64,000 nucleotides of DNA. Source: Clostridium sp. 'deep sea'. Its GTDB lineage: Bacteria > Bacillota > UBA994 > PWPR01. Where the stretch lies: NCBI RefSeq assembly GCF_014931565.1, contig NZ_CP063353.1, positions 2,604,001-2,668,000 of the forward strand, given 5' to 3'. How positions within the stretch are numbered: the first letter of the stretch is position 1; each line of letters starts with the position of its first letter. A model generated the notes under the pieces. That model did no database searches. It was not told the origin of the DNA and saw only the letters and a program-made list of their open reading frames with translations. This document shows, piece by piece, positions 44,515 to 53,940 of this stretch. The position numbers and the translations under genes are program-made.

Positions 44515-46110
44515 ATGTCTGAAGAGCGTAAAATGATACTTAATATGTTGAGCGAAGGTAAAATAAGTGTTGAAGAAGCTACCAAGTTATTAAATGCATT
44601 AGGAGAAAATAAGCCTGATGAGGATAAAAAAAGTGATAACAAAAAATATGACGATGACCACGGTGCTCATAAAAAATCTAAAAAAAATAGTTACGAGTTT
44701 GATTTTGATAACGATGATTTTAAAAAGTCAATTAGAGAAGCTAAGTTAGCAAGTAAAGAGGCTATGAGATCTGTTAAAGATAATGTAAAAGAGGCTATTG
44801 AAGAAAGTCGCAAGGCTTTAAGCGAAACCCTAAAAAACAGAAAACTTAATAGTAATATAGATCAATTACGTTCAGTTAATTCTACTTTGGCAAATGAGTG
44901 GGAAGAAGCTGAGGGTGAATTTGAAGAAGCTAAGGGTTTACATGAAGAGGTGCAAGGTTTAGCTGATGAAATTAAAGAGCTAAATGACTACTTAGGTGAA
45001 ATTGATGATTTAAGAACAGGTAAAGAGCTTAGTGACGAAGAGGCAAAAGATCAACTTGCTGAAACTCAGGAAAAGCTTAAAGATTTAATGGCCAAAAAAG
45101 AAGTGTTATTAAACGAAGCTAAAGAAAAGTCAGAAAGAGCTCAAAATCGTATTTTAGAAGTACGTCGTCGCTGTAAAGACCTCAATATTCATTTTGATAA
45201 TAATGCTAAGGTAGAAGACGAAATAGCTAATCAGTTTCAAAATGTGGGAGAGGTAATTTCACAGGCAACAAGTCAAATTGGACCTATGATTAGCAAGTTA
45301 ATAGACGGCTTTAGTTTTTCGGGATTTGATGGTTATGAAGTTAAGGAAGAGTTTACTTTTTCACCAGAAAAGCAACACGAAAATGTAACCTTAAATATAA
45401 ATCTCCAAAACGGAGCAATAAGAGTTGTTGGAGAAGACGATAGAGATAATATTTTAGTAAAGGTACGTAAAAAAGTTAAGTGTGCTAAAGAGCATATTGA
45501 AGAGGTTGCCGCAGATTTATTAGACATTAGATGTGCAGGTAATATTGTAAATTTAGAGGTTAAAAGAAAATTTAATAATCGTCATACTGTATCTGTAGAT
45601 ATGTTTGTGCCTAAAAAATATATGTACGACTGTTATCTTAAGTCTACAAATGGCAGAATTAAAATTGCAGATATCGAAGGTAAAGCTTGGTTATTAAGTA
45701 CATCTAATGGAAAAATTGTTGTTGAAGAAGGCAAAGTAGAAAAAATAAAAGCCGCATCTTCTAATGGCTCATTACAAATAGAAGTAAATGCTCAAGAAAC
45801 AGATTTAGTTACAAGCAATGGTTCTATTAGATTATACCTGCCCCAAAATGCCTATGGTTCTGCAAAATTAATTACTTCTAACGGTAGCATTAAGGTATTT
45901 GCAGGAGAGCTAACTAATGCTTGTTTTAATGCCAAAACCTCTATGGGTACTATAAAAGTAGATAATAATTGGCATATTTCTAATAGCCAAACTCGATCAA
46001 TGAAAAAGTCTATGTCGGCAGCAACAAAAGGTTTTGATGAAACTAAGCCCTATTTAGATATTGTTGCTAAAACCAGTAATGGCTCAATTAAGGTTTTAGA
46101 CGAAGATTAA
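44515..46110 (+). CDS. DUF4097 domain protein with SHOCT-like N-terminus and coiled coil
   Basis: 531 residues. Residues 1-35 (MSEERKMILNMLSEGKISVEE) form the short helical domain often found at the start of DUF4097/YvlB proteins. Residues 40-250 are charged and heptad-rich, a long coiled coil. Residues about 290-531 are the DUF4097 beta-helix-like domain with repeated STSNGKI, SSNGSLQI, TSNGSIRL, TSNGSIKV and KTSNGSIKV rungs. No signal peptide or membrane segment, so it is likely cytoplasmic. Bacillus YvlB relatives belong to envelope-stress regulons with PspC-type proteins; here a PspC gene lies 8 kb away. The start is set by GGGGG upstream, and the promoter is consensus. Confidence 0.85.
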   Translation: MSEERKMILNMLSEGKISVEEATKLLNALGENKPDEDKKSDNKKYDDDHGAHKKSKKNSYEFDFDNDDFKKSIREAKLASKEAMRSVKDNVKEAIEESRKALSETLKNRKLNSNIDQLRSVNSTLANEWEEAEGEFEEAKGLHEEVQGLADEIKELNDYLGEIDDLRTGKELSDEEAKDQLAETQEKLKDLMAKKEVLLNEAKEKSERAQNRILEVRRRCKDLNIHFDNNAKVEDEIANQFQNVGEVISQATSQIGPMISKLIDGFSFSGFDGYEVKEEFTFSPEKQHENVTLNINLQNGAIRVVGEDDRDNILVKVRKKVKCAKEHIEEVAADLLDIRCAGNIVNLEVKRKFNNRHTVSVDMFVPKKYMYDCYLKSTNGRIKIADIEGKAWLLSTSNGKIVVEEGKVEKIKAASSNGSLQIEVNAQETDLVTSNGSIRLYLPQNAYGSAKLITSNGSIKVFAGELTNACFNAKTSMGTIKVDNNWHISNSQTRSMKKSMSAATKGFDETKPYLDIVAKTSNGSIKVLDED

Positions 46111-46438
46111 AAGCTTAAAAATTAATTAAAGTTAAACAAAAAACGTATTTTTTAGTAGTAAATTTAATATAGTGGTGTAGGAGGTTTGTATAGTAACTAC
46201 ACTTGTAGCGGCCCAGCTGTAGTAAAGTATATAATAATGGCAAAGTACACATAGTGTTAATTAATTTGCTGTTATATACTAAGCTACAGCTTTTTTTATT
46301 TTAAACAAATGTTATTGCTAGTTATAGCTGTCAATAGCCCAACATTTTTAAATGTGGTACAATAGAGGGTAACGAACAAATATTAGTGTAAAGTACATGT
46401 AAGGATTGGTTTTTGATAGTTAAGAGAGAGGGTTAGTT
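46111..46438. other. Intergenic region with a structured terminator/RNA
   Basis: Carries the hairpin at 46215-46297 and, near 46355-46363, an extended -10 (TGgTACAAT) that could start the ylmH transcript. No other gene is supported; a GGAGGT at 46190 is followed too closely by TTG to be a convincing start. Confidence 0.4.
46215..46297 (+). terminator. Two-tier hairpin with T-run (terminator, possibly of a small RNA)
   Basis: AGCTGTAG (46215-46222) pairs with CTACAGCT (46284-46291); after symmetric three-base internal loops AGTATATA pairs with TATATACT. Seven T residues follow. A 40-base apical loop is unusual for a plain terminator. Confidence 0.55.
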
Positions 46439-47227
46439 ATGTTAGTAAAGGATAAATTATTGGCACAGGCGCGAAATGATGATGAAAAAATTATTATTGG
46501 TCGAGCAATAGATATAATTGAAAGAGTTAAAAAGAGTGGTGCACCATCTGTAACTCATTTTTTAAGTCCAAACGACATTATATTATACGAAATGGTTATG
46601 AACAGTTTAGGTGATGTAAAATACGAAGGTTTTGGTGGAGTAGAATCTACTGAGAGAAAAAAGTTAGCTATTTCTCCTATAGACTGTGATTGGTATGACC
46701 CCATATATGATATAACAGCTATTAATGTAAAGCTTAAAGAACCCAAAGAGGTTAGTCATAGAGACTATTTAGGTGCTATTTTAGGGCTTGGAATAAAACG
46801 AGATGTAATTGGTGATATCATTGTTGAAGAGGATCAAGCCAATATTATGGTTGACACAAAGATTGCCGATTTTATAATGAACAACTTGCAAAAAATAGGC
46901 TCAGTTAACATAGAGACAGCTATTATAGATACTGCAGAGGTCGAAAAACCAGAAACACAGTATCAAACATTGGCACTTACTTTAGCCTCGCTTCGCTTAG
47001 ATTCAGTAATGTCTAAGGCTTTTCAATTATCTCGATCTGCTGCTGCAAACTTTATTAAACAAGGTAAAGTTGAGGTCAACCACAGAGCTCAAAACTCACC
47101 TGCAGCTACAGTTGCTGAGGGCGATGTTATTTCATGCCGAGGACGAGGTCGATGTGTGGTACTTAAAGATTTAGGTAAAACAAAAAAGGGTAAAATTAAA
47201 ATTGAAATTGGGTTTCCAATGGTTTAA
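46439..47227 (+). CDS. ylmH: S4-domain RNA-binding protein YlmH
   Basis: 262 residues. The N-terminal 180 residues match the YlmH family (FLSPNDIILYEMVMNSL, HRDYLGAILGLGIKRDVIGDI); residues about 185-245 form the S4 RNA-binding domain (LRLDSVMSKAFQLSRSAAANFIKQGKVEVNH). YlmH is a cytoplasmic factor linked to rescue of stalled ribosomes and usually lies in the division (ylm) cluster after ftsZ; here it is apart from that cluster and directly before recD2. GAGAGGG precedes the ATG. Confidence 0.93.
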   Translation: MLVKDKLLAQARNDDEKIIIGRAIDIIERVKKSGAPSVTHFLSPNDIILYEMVMNSLGDVKYEGFGGVESTERKKLAISPIDCDWYDPIYDITAINVKLKEPKEVSHRDYLGAILGLGIKRDVIGDIIVEEDQANIMVDTKIADFIMNNLQKIGSVNIETAIIDTAEVEKPETQYQTLALTLASLRLDSVMSKAFQLSRSAAANFIKQGKVEVNHRAQNSPAATVAEGDVISCRGRGRCVVLKDLGKTKKGKIKIEIGFPMV

Positions 47228-47254
47228 TTGTTTTGTTTAAGTGAGGTGATTTTA

Positions 47255-49420
47255 ATGATTGAGTTAACTGGTATTGTAACAAGGTTTACCTATAGAGATG
47301 AAGCAATGGGATACACAGTTGCTCAGTTTGAGCCTTTAAACAGTAATGAAAAAATAAAAATTACAGGGCAGTTTCCTGTGTTAGAGGTTGGTGAAACCAT
47401 AACTGTTTATGGAGAATGGTTTATACACCCCAAACACGGTAAACAGCTTAAGGTTAATAGGTATAAGGCTGTAATTCCTTTAAATAAAAAGGGACTAAAG
47501 AGCTACTTAGCTAGTAGATCGTTTGATGGAATAGGGCCCAAAATGGCTGAAAAATTAGTAGACCATTTTGGGGTTGAAGTTATTGAAATTATCAAGAATA
47601 ACCCCCAAAAACTACTTGAGGTAGATGGCTTAGGTAAAAGTAAAGTAGATGCTATTATAGCTGGTATGGCTAATGCCGAAAACCACGAGGCAATGATATT
47701 TTTACAAGGTTTAGGATTAACCCCCGGTTATGCCGGTAAGGTAATAAGGCACTACGGTGATGAAACCGTAATTACCATACGTAATAACCCCTACATACTT
47801 ACTAAGGATGTGCATGGAATAGGGTTTAAAACTGCTGATAAATTGGCCAGAGCCAATGGCTTAGCCACAGACCACCCCGAGCGATTAGTTGCTGGTATAA
47901 AATACTTATTGCAGCAAAATAGCGATGAAGGGCATTGCTATATACCCCTCGAAATCTTAAACGAAGAAGCAAGTAAGCTACTAGAAGTAGCTAAGCAAAA
48001 GTTTGCTTTACCAATTCAAACCCTCTGCCTTCAAAAAGATATTATAATAGATAAAAAATTTAATAATGCCGTTTATTTAGCCCCATTGTATTATGCAGAA
48101 TGTGGGGTTGCTAAAAATATAACCAGAATATCCCAGTGGCAAAACTTAGTTAAAAGTAATGTAACTGAGGAGATTAATTTATACGAAAAAACTCAGGCAA
48201 TTAAGCTGGCTAAAAAGCAAAAAAGTGCTGTTAGTAAGGCTTTAAAAAACGGTGTAACAGTTATAACTGGTGGACCTGGTACAGGTAAAACTACAATTGT
48301 TAAGTGTATAATTACCCTATTTGAGCAGCTAGGTAAACAGGTAAGTTTAGCTGCCCCAACTGGCAGAGCTGCCCAGCGGTTAGGCGAAACAACAGGTAAG
48401 TCTGCAAAAACGATTCATAGATTATTAGAGTATAGCTTTGATGAAAATAAGGGCATGGGCTTTGCTCGCAATGCTCAAAACCCTTTAACGACCGATGTTT
48501 TAATAGTAGACGAAGCCTCTATGGTAGATACTTTATTAATGTACAATTTATTAATAGCTATACCACCTGCCTGTCAGCTGATTTTTGTGGGTGATGTAGA
48601 CCAGCTTCCATCAGTAGGTGCGGGTAATGTTTTAAGAGATATTATAGAATCTAAAGCTGTAGAAGTAGAGCGACTAACCACAATATTTAGACAGGCCGAA
48701 AAAAGCCTAATAGTTGTAAATGCTCACCGTATTAATGATGGAATGTTTCCGGTTTTAACCGAAAAAGATAAAGACTTTTTTTATGTGCCTAGAGCAGAAC
48801 CCGAGGCTATTGTAAAAACTATTATGGGTCTATGTAAAAAAAGGCTGCCCCAATATGGTGATTATCACCCTATAAATGATATACAGGTGCTGTCTCCCAT
48901 GAGGAGAACAGTAACTGGGGTAGATAACCTTAACTTATTATTACAGCAAGCTCTTAACCCCCATGGTAATAGTAAAGTGAGCCTTAAAAGAGGCAATATG
49001 GTTTGGCGTGAGGGTGATAAAATAATGCAAATAAAAAATAATTATCGTAAAAATGTGTATAATGGCGATGTAGGTAGAATTATAGAAATAAATAACGATA
49101 GTAAAAGCCTACATGTTAAATATATAAACTTAAGATATGAGCGAGTTGTTGAATATAAATATGAAGAATTAAATCAGTTGGTTTTAGCCTATGCTGTATC
49201 AATACATAAAAGCCAGGGCAGTGAATACCCTGTGGTTATTATGCCAGTAACAACTCAGCATTATTTAATGCTGCAAAGAAACCTATTTTATACAGGTATA
49301 ACCAGAGCCAAAAAACTAGTTGTTTTAGTGGGTACTAAAAAGGCTTTGGCTATTGCAGTAAAAAATAATAAAGTAGTAGAACGTTATACAGCACTAAGTG
49401 CAAGATTAATAAATAACTAA
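47255..49420 (+). CDS. recD2: ATP-dependent DNA helicase RecD2
   Basis: 721 residues, SF1B 5'-3' helicase of the RecD2/YrrC type, not part of RecBCD. Order: N-terminal OB-like domain (1-80), helix-hairpin-helix repeats (FDGIGPKMAEKLVDHFG, LGKSKVDAI, HGIGFKTADKLA), Walker A GGPGTGKTT near 340, Walker B VDEASMVD near 418, GDVDQLPSVGAG, and the C-terminal UvrD-like motif SIHKSQGSEYPVV near 645 and TGITRAKK. The ATG at 47255 follows GAGGTG; an earlier TTG frame start lacks a site. It follows ylmH by 27 bases, so they are probably cotranscribed. Confidence 0.95.
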   Translation: MIELTGIVTRFTYRDEAMGYTVAQFEPLNSNEKIKITGQFPVLEVGETITVYGEWFIHPKHGKQLKVNRYKAVIPLNKKGLKSYLASRSFDGIGPKMAEKLVDHFGVEVIEIIKNNPQKLLEVDGLGKSKVDAIIAGMANAENHEAMIFLQGLGLTPGYAGKVIRHYGDETVITIRNNPYILTKDVHGIGFKTADKLARANGLATDHPERLVAGIKYLLQQNSDEGHCYIPLEILNEEASKLLEVAKQKFALPIQTLCLQKDIIIDKKFNNAVYLAPLYYAECGVAKNITRISQWQNLVKSNVTEEINLYEKTQAIKLAKKQKSAVSKALKNGVTVITGGPGTGKTTIVKCIITLFEQLGKQVSLAAPTGRAAQRLGETTGKSAKTIHRLLEYSFDENKGMGFARNAQNPLTTDVLIVDEASMVDTLLMYNLLIAIPPACQLIFVGDVDQLPSVGAGNVLRDIIESKAVEVERLTTIFRQAEKSLIVVNAHRINDGMFPVLTEKDKDFFYVPRAEPEAIVKTIMGLCKKRLPQYGDYHPINDIQVLSPMRRTVTGVDNLNLLLQQALNPHGNSKVSLKRGNMVWREGDKIMQIKNNYRKNVYNGDVGRIIEINNDSKSLHVKYINLRYERVVEYKYEELNQLVLAYAVSIHKSQGSEYPVVIMPVTTQHYLMLQRNLFYTGITRAKKLVVLVGTKKALAIAVKNNKVVERYTALSARLINN

Positions 49421-49491
49421 GTTAAGCAAATAAAACATATATTTCAGCTTAACAATTGAGCTAGTTAAAAATAGAGAAAGGTGTTTTAAAA

Positions 49492-50238
49492 ATGAGCAAA
49501 TTTAAAATTGATTTAAACGCTGACTTGGGTGAAGGAGCAGGTTTTGATTCCGAGTTAATTCCCCTACTGAGTTCTGCTAATATTGCCTGTGGTTTTCATG
49601 CCGGAAACCCTCATTTAATTAGCAAAAGTGTTGAATTATGCGTAAACCATAATGTTCATATAGGGGCTCATCCTTCTTTTCCAGATATGTGGGGTTTTGG
49701 CAGACGCGAAATGAAGTGTAGTAGTGCAGAGATTATAGATTATATGTTATACCAAATAGGGGCAGTAGATGCATTTTGTAAAGCAAATAATGTTAAGCTT
49801 TACCATGTAAAACCCCATGGTGCTATTTATAATATGGCAAGTAAAGATAAAGACATTGCCTTAGCTATTGCCAAATCAATTAAAATGTACGATAGCAGTC
49901 TTAAAGTATTTACCCAACCAGGGTCTATGTTGGCTTTAGCTAGTGCAGACTTAGGGTTAAAAGTAGTAGGTGAGGTATTTGCTGATAGAGCCTATAATAA
50001 CGATGGCAGCCTGGTATCACGTAAACTACCTAAGTCTGTTTTACACGATGAATCAGAGGTTTTGGCTAGAACCCTTAAAATGGTTTGTGATAAACAGGTT
50101 GTTACCTATACTAACGAGATATTAAATATTGAAGCAAACACAGTTTGTTTACATGGCGATAATCCTTCAGCTATAGATTTAGCAAAGGCTATAAAAAAAG
50201 GTCTAAAGAGCGCTGGTGTAGAAATAGTTGCTCCATAA
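49492..50238 (+). CDS. pxpA: 5-oxoprolinase subunit A (LamB/YcsF family)
   Basis: 248 residues. The family opening DLNADLGEG, then ANIACGFHAGNP, HIGAHPSFPD, KPHGAIYN and the late CLHGDN motif identify PxpA, which with PxpB and PxpC cleaves 5-oxoproline to glutamate using ATP. The B and C subunits are not adjacent; an unrelated membrane protein follows. AGAAAGG lies ten bases before the ATG. 5-Oxoproline recycling suits an amino-acid-using anaerobe. It is slightly shorter than the common 250-255 residues but complete. Confidence 0.92.
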   Translation: MSKFKIDLNADLGEGAGFDSELIPLLSSANIACGFHAGNPHLISKSVELCVNHNVHIGAHPSFPDMWGFGRREMKCSSAEIIDYMLYQIGAVDAFCKANNVKLYHVKPHGAIYNMASKDKDIALAIAKSIKMYDSSLKVFTQPGSMLALASADLGLKVVGEVFADRAYNNDGSLVSRKLPKSVLHDESEVLARTLKMVCDKQVVTYTNEILNIEANTVCLHGDNPSAIDLAKAIKKGLKSAGVEIVAP

Positions 50239-50261
50239 TAAGATATAAGGAAGTGTGGTTT

Positions 50262-50924
50262 TTGAATAATAACACTAAATTTTTAACGTTTTTTTCATTA
50301 GGAGGATATTTTTTAATACAACTAGTTACCAAATCAATAGGGGCACCCTTTAGTATAATTAGGTCATTTTTTGTTAATCAATTTTTTAACCTAAGTATTA
50401 ACTTAGATGTTGCAGCAGCCAGAACATCAACTCTTAATACAGTGTTTTATATTGTTATTGTATGGTTTTTCTTATTTACAATAAAGCGCAATAGAGATAA
50501 GGGTAAAGCTAATGCACTAAAAATGTTGTTATACGTTATCTTATCTTTAGTGACATTTTTAGTTATTGATTTATTAATTACTTATATAGCAAGCCTAATT
50601 TTAAAGTCGGGAGCCATTACTGCCTATGACATAAGTATTAACTTGCTACTTATGATATCAGGAATTTTATACATGATAAGCTTAGTAGCTATTGTTAATG
50701 AAGGTAAACTAACCTTTGGCTCAATAACAAGATTGTTTAAACTAAAAGGCTTTACTGTTAGCTTAGTAGTCGCCACATTACTAAGGATAATCCCCCAAGT
50801 ACTACCCTTTATACTTAAACAAATAAATACAAATCAATACTATACAGGTATAGCAGTACCTCTAATAATATCATTTGTATTTATGATACTAATTAAGCCA
50901 ACACTACAAGAAAATATTTTTTAA
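50262..50924 (+). CDS. Unknown integral membrane protein
   Basis: 220 residues with about five hydrophobic segments and short loops; one loop is basic (KRNRDKGKAN), consistent with a cytoplasmic position. The TTG at 50262 with AAGGAAG at eight bases is the most plausible start; a GTG at 50253 overlaps the site. It lies 23 bases after pxpA and probably shares its transcript, with a terminator immediately downstream. I do not recognise the family (a YIP1-like fold is possible). Confidence 0.65.
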   Translation: MNNNTKFLTFFSLGGYFLIQLVTKSIGAPFSIIRSFFVNQFFNLSINLDVAAARTSTLNTVFYIVIVWFFLFTIKRNRDKGKANALKMLLYVILSLVTFLVIDLLITYIASLILKSGAITAYDISINLLLMISGILYMISLVAIVNEGKLTFGSITRLFKLKGFTVSLVVATLLRIIPQVLPFILKQINTNQYYTGIAVPLIISFVFMILIKPTLQENIF

Positions 50925-50928
50925 CAGT

Positions 50929-50958
50929 AAAGGTAGCTCAATTTTAGGGCTACCTTTT
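50929..50958 (+). terminator. Intrinsic terminator after the pxpA unit
   Basis: AAAGGTAGC, loop, GCTACCTTTT. Confidence 0.75.
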
Positions 50959-51058
50959 ATAATTATTAAAAAATGGGGTCAGGCTTTAAAAAATAAATAA
51001 CTCTGTAATAAGTTTACGTTTAAAGCCTTGTTTACTGCGTACTACTACAACTAGTATA

Positions 51059-52582
51059 TTATTTTTTACTAACTTGATTTTTACTATTAGTTGGTGACTT
51101 TAGCACAGCCTCTTTTGGTAAAAATATTGTAAACTTAGAGCCAACATCTATTTCACTCTCTACCAAAATGCGCCCTCCATGCTGCTCTACAATTATTTTA
51201 GCTATCGATAAACCCAAGCCAGTTCCACCGGTACTTTCTTTTTCTTTGTATTTGGTTCTTGATTTATCTGCTCTGTAAAAACGGTCAAAAATATGGGGTA
51301 AATCCTCTTGGCTTATTCCAATGCCAGTATCACATATCATAAATATGTTATGTTTTTCCGAACATTTTAGGTCAACCTGCACAATTCCTTTAGTGGGGGT
51401 ATACTTCAAACTATTATCTATTAGTATTCTAAAAGCCTGTTTTAATTTGTCGGCACTGCCTCGTTGAATTAAGTTTGGTTTAATATCATGAAGTACGGTA
51501 TGCTCTTTATCGATTAAATTAGTATCTCTTATTATTTCATTAGCTAAATCAGAGATGCAGAAGTATTCAAAGTCCATTTTTAAGGTTCCTCTATCTTTAC
51601 GAGCAATAAATAGTAAACTCTCTACGAGGCTTTGCATGCTATCTGTTTCACTAACAATGGCTTGAATGCTTTCATTTAACACTTCGGGGTCATCTTTACC
51701 CCAGCGCTGTATTAAAGAGGCATAACCTTTTATAACAGCAATGGGTGTTCTGAGTTCATGTGAGGCATCAGAAACAAACTGTTTCTCTCGCTCATAACTA
51801 TGAGCTATTCCATCTAACATAACATTAAAGGTATGAGCAAGGTCTTTTAGTTCATCTTTGGTACCCCTAATATCTAACCTGGTAGATAGGTTTTTAGCAG
51901 ATATTTGGCGAACCTTAGCAGTCATTGTATGAATAGGATCTAGGTGTTTTGTCGCCATCTTACTAGCAGACATAACTGTACTTAAATATATTATGATTAA
52001 AGCTATTATAGTTGGAGTTAGTATTATTTTGTATAAAGATGAGGCACTAAGTAAGGATTTTTTTAAGACAATTTTGTATACATCACCATGGATATTTTTT
52101 TTACTAGTAGTATAGTAAATATCTTCAAAATTATGTCCATTCCACCATCGATAGGTATTTTTAAAAACAGTCTCATTGTATTTTTGGGCTTCATCATCTG
52201 GAAAACTGTATAGTTTTTGATATTCGTTGGTATAAACATATAAGCTTATATTATTATTTTTAACTGTATTAGTAATTACACTAGAGTCATAGTTTAAGCC
52301 TTGGTTAAACAAAAATTCTATATTTTTAGAGGAACTATCAAATATATTATTATAGGCACTATAAACAATATAACAGGATCCAAAATAAACAAAGGCACTA
52401 ATGGTTACTAATATAATAGCTATTCTTAGGGCATAGCCTAGGGTTAGTTTAAAACGAATATTAAACCTTAACAATGAAATAAAATGGTCAAAAGCACTGT
52501 TTTGATTATTATTTTTTTGTTTAGGTTTTTTAGCAGGCTTTTTGGGTTTTGTTTTTTTAGTTTTGAGATTTTGCCTTTTCAT
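51059..52582 (-). CDS. Sensor histidine kinase (HAMP, HisKA, HATPase)
   Basis: 507 residues. A very basic N-terminal tail (Lys/Thr/Pro-rich, residues 1-30) precedes TM1 (about 55-75); an extracellular sensing segment of about 100 residues is followed by TM2 (about 190-210), HAMP, the phosphorylation box FVSDASHELRTPIAVIKGY, the N-box, DTGIGISQED and GGTGLGLSIAKIIVEQHGG. It overlaps the response regulator gene upstream by 26 bases, so the two are translationally linked. Domain order is that of ArlS/CusS-like kinases. The signal cannot be read from sequence. Confidence 0.92.
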   Translation of the reverse strand: MKRQNLKTKKTKPKKPAKKPKQKNNNQNSAFDHFISLLRFNIRFKLTLGYALRIAIILVTISAFVYFGSCYIVYSAYNNIFDSSSKNIEFLFNQGLNYDSSVITNTVKNNNISLYVYTNEYQKLYSFPDDEAQKYNETVFKNTYRWWNGHNFEDIYYTTSKKNIHGDVYKIVLKKSLLSASSLYKIILTPTIIALIIIYLSTVMSASKMATKHLDPIHTMTAKVRQISAKNLSTRLDIRGTKDELKDLAHTFNVMLDGIAHSYEREKQFVSDASHELRTPIAVIKGYASLIQRWGKDDPEVLNESIQAIVSETDSMQSLVESLLFIARKDRGTLKMDFEYFCISDLANEIIRDTNLIDKEHTVLHDIKPNLIQRGSADKLKQAFRILIDNSLKYTPTKGIVQVDLKCSEKHNIFMICDTGIGISQEDLPHIFDRFYRADKSRTKYKEKESTGGTGLGLSIAKIIVEQHGGRILVESEIDVGSKFTIFLPKEAVLKSPTNSKNQVSKK

Positions 52583-53258
52583 TTCTAAATGAGTAACCTA
52601 CCCCTCGTACTGTGTGTATGCAGTTAGTGTTGTAAACATCATCAATTTTACTTCTTAAATAACGGATATATACATCTACAATTTTGTGACCTCCAAAATA
52701 GTCTTCTCCCCAAACTGCATCTAAAATTTGGTCTCTAGTTAGCGCAATATTTTTATTTGAGGCTAAGTAATATAAGAGGTCGAACTCTGTTCTGGTTAGT
52801 TCAATTACCTCATTATTAAAAGTTACAGTATGCTCCGCTGTGTTTATTTTTAGCTTGCCACACACAATTAAACTTGATTTATTGCTGGCATTTTGAGAAC
52901 TCATTCTTCTATTAAGTACTCTTATACGAGCTAGCAGTTCTTCGATAGCAAATGGTTTAGTTATATAGTCGTCTGCGCCTAAATCTAATCCCATAACTTT
53001 ATCCATGGTATCATCACGGGCAGTTAACATAATTATTGGCACCTGTTTATGTTGTCTAACCCTGCGGCATATTTCTAGCCCATTTAGCCCCGGCAGCATT
53101 AGGTCTAAAATAATAAGATCGTGTTCATTATCTAGAGCTTCATTTAATCCCTGTCTGCCATCGTGTACAGACTTAGTTACATATCCTTCATGTTTTAGCT
53201 CAAGCTCAATAAATCTTGCAATTTTTATATCGTCTTCAATAATCAATATTCTATTCAT
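52557..53258 (-). CDS. OmpR-family response regulator
   Basis: 233 residues. Receiver domain with IIEDD, phosphorylated Asp in LIILDLMLPGLNG (about residue 52), TAR, and Lys in YITKPFAIEELLARIR; C-terminal winged helix with ELTRTEFDLLYYLA, VWGEDYFGGHKIVDVYIRYLR and TVRGVGY. It resembles ArlR. GAGGTG precedes the ATG. First gene of the two-component operon. Target genes are unknown; many envelope genes surround it. Confidence 0.93.
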   Translation of the reverse strand: MNRILIIEDDIKIARFIELELKHEGYVTKSVHDGRQGLNEALDNEHDLIILDLMLPGLNGLEICRRVRQHKQVPIIMLTARDDTMDKVMGLDLGADDYITKPFAIEELLARIRVLNRRMSSQNASNKSSLIVCGKLKINTAEHTVTFNNEVIELTRTEFDLLYYLASNKNIALTRDQILDAVWGEDYFGGHKIVDVYIRYLRSKIDDVYNTNCIHTVRGVGYSFRNEKAKSQN

Positions 53259-53360
53259 TACTACACCTCATTAATACGTACTATGGTTATTATAACTGAA
53301 AAATAAGAATGTTTTAAATAAAACCATAATAGCTTTTCGTAAAGCTGTTAAATCAAACTA

Positions 53361-53384
53361 AGGGTCGCATAACATAGCGACCCT
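53361..53384 (-). terminator. Hairpin after the DUF4342 operon
   Basis: AGGGTCGC-ataacata-GCGACCCT; on the minus strand a short T-rich tail follows. It separates the PspC/DUF4342 operon from the two-component operon. Confidence 0.6.
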
Positions 53385-53464
53385 CAGTTATATATAAAAG
53401 GTGAACTTTGCATTACCAAAAGTTAACTTTTTAACAGCAAACTTTATAGTAATTATTAAGATTT

Positions 53465-53914
53465 TTATTTTTGAACTGAAATTTGGCTTGTTATATTGTT
53501 ATCTGTGCAAGTTTCATTACAGTTTTCATCCACCTTAACAGCTTTATTCTTAATGTCAATTTTATGTCCTGTAACAAGGCCTAGTGCAATAAGTGGTACA
53601 GCTACTGGAAAAGCAATAACACCAGCAATTCCAGCCACTGTTAATGGTAGGTCTACAACCTTACGTTCTTCATTACTAACTACAAATCTTTTTTGATGAG
53701 TTTCGCTAATAAAGTTCTGAATGTTATCTACGGTACTTGGTTCGTTATTACCAGTTTGATGTTGATAACATGGTTTAGTTTTTTCGGTTTTTTCTAAATA
53801 AACCAGAGCCTCTATCACACTACCATTATGTTGTTGTAGAAGCTCATAAGCCTCTTTATAGCCAATATTGGCTCTTTCCATTAGTAAATCTACTTTTTCA
53901 ATATTTATAGACAT
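53465..53914 (-). CDS. DUF4342 protein (UBA-like N-terminus, membrane hairpin)
   Basis: 149 residues. Residues 1-45 form a UBA-like helical bundle (VDLLMERANIGYKEAYELLQQHNGSVIEALVYLEK). After a polar linker a DUF4342 segment follows with a hydrophobic hairpin (DLPLTVAGIAGVIAFPVAVPLIALGL). It is paralogous to the gene just upstream and third in an operon with PspC. The role is unknown; the combination suggests a membrane-stress function. Confidence 0.8.
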   Translation of the reverse strand: MSINIEKVDLLMERANIGYKEAYELLQQHNGSVIEALVYLEKTEKTKPCYQHQTGNNEPSTVDNIQNFISETHQKRFVVSNEERKVVDLPLTVAGIAGVIAFPVAVPLIALGLVTGHKIDIKNKAVKVDENCNETCTDNNITSQISVQK

Positions 53915-53940
53915 AATAACCCTCCTTTTACTATTATTAA

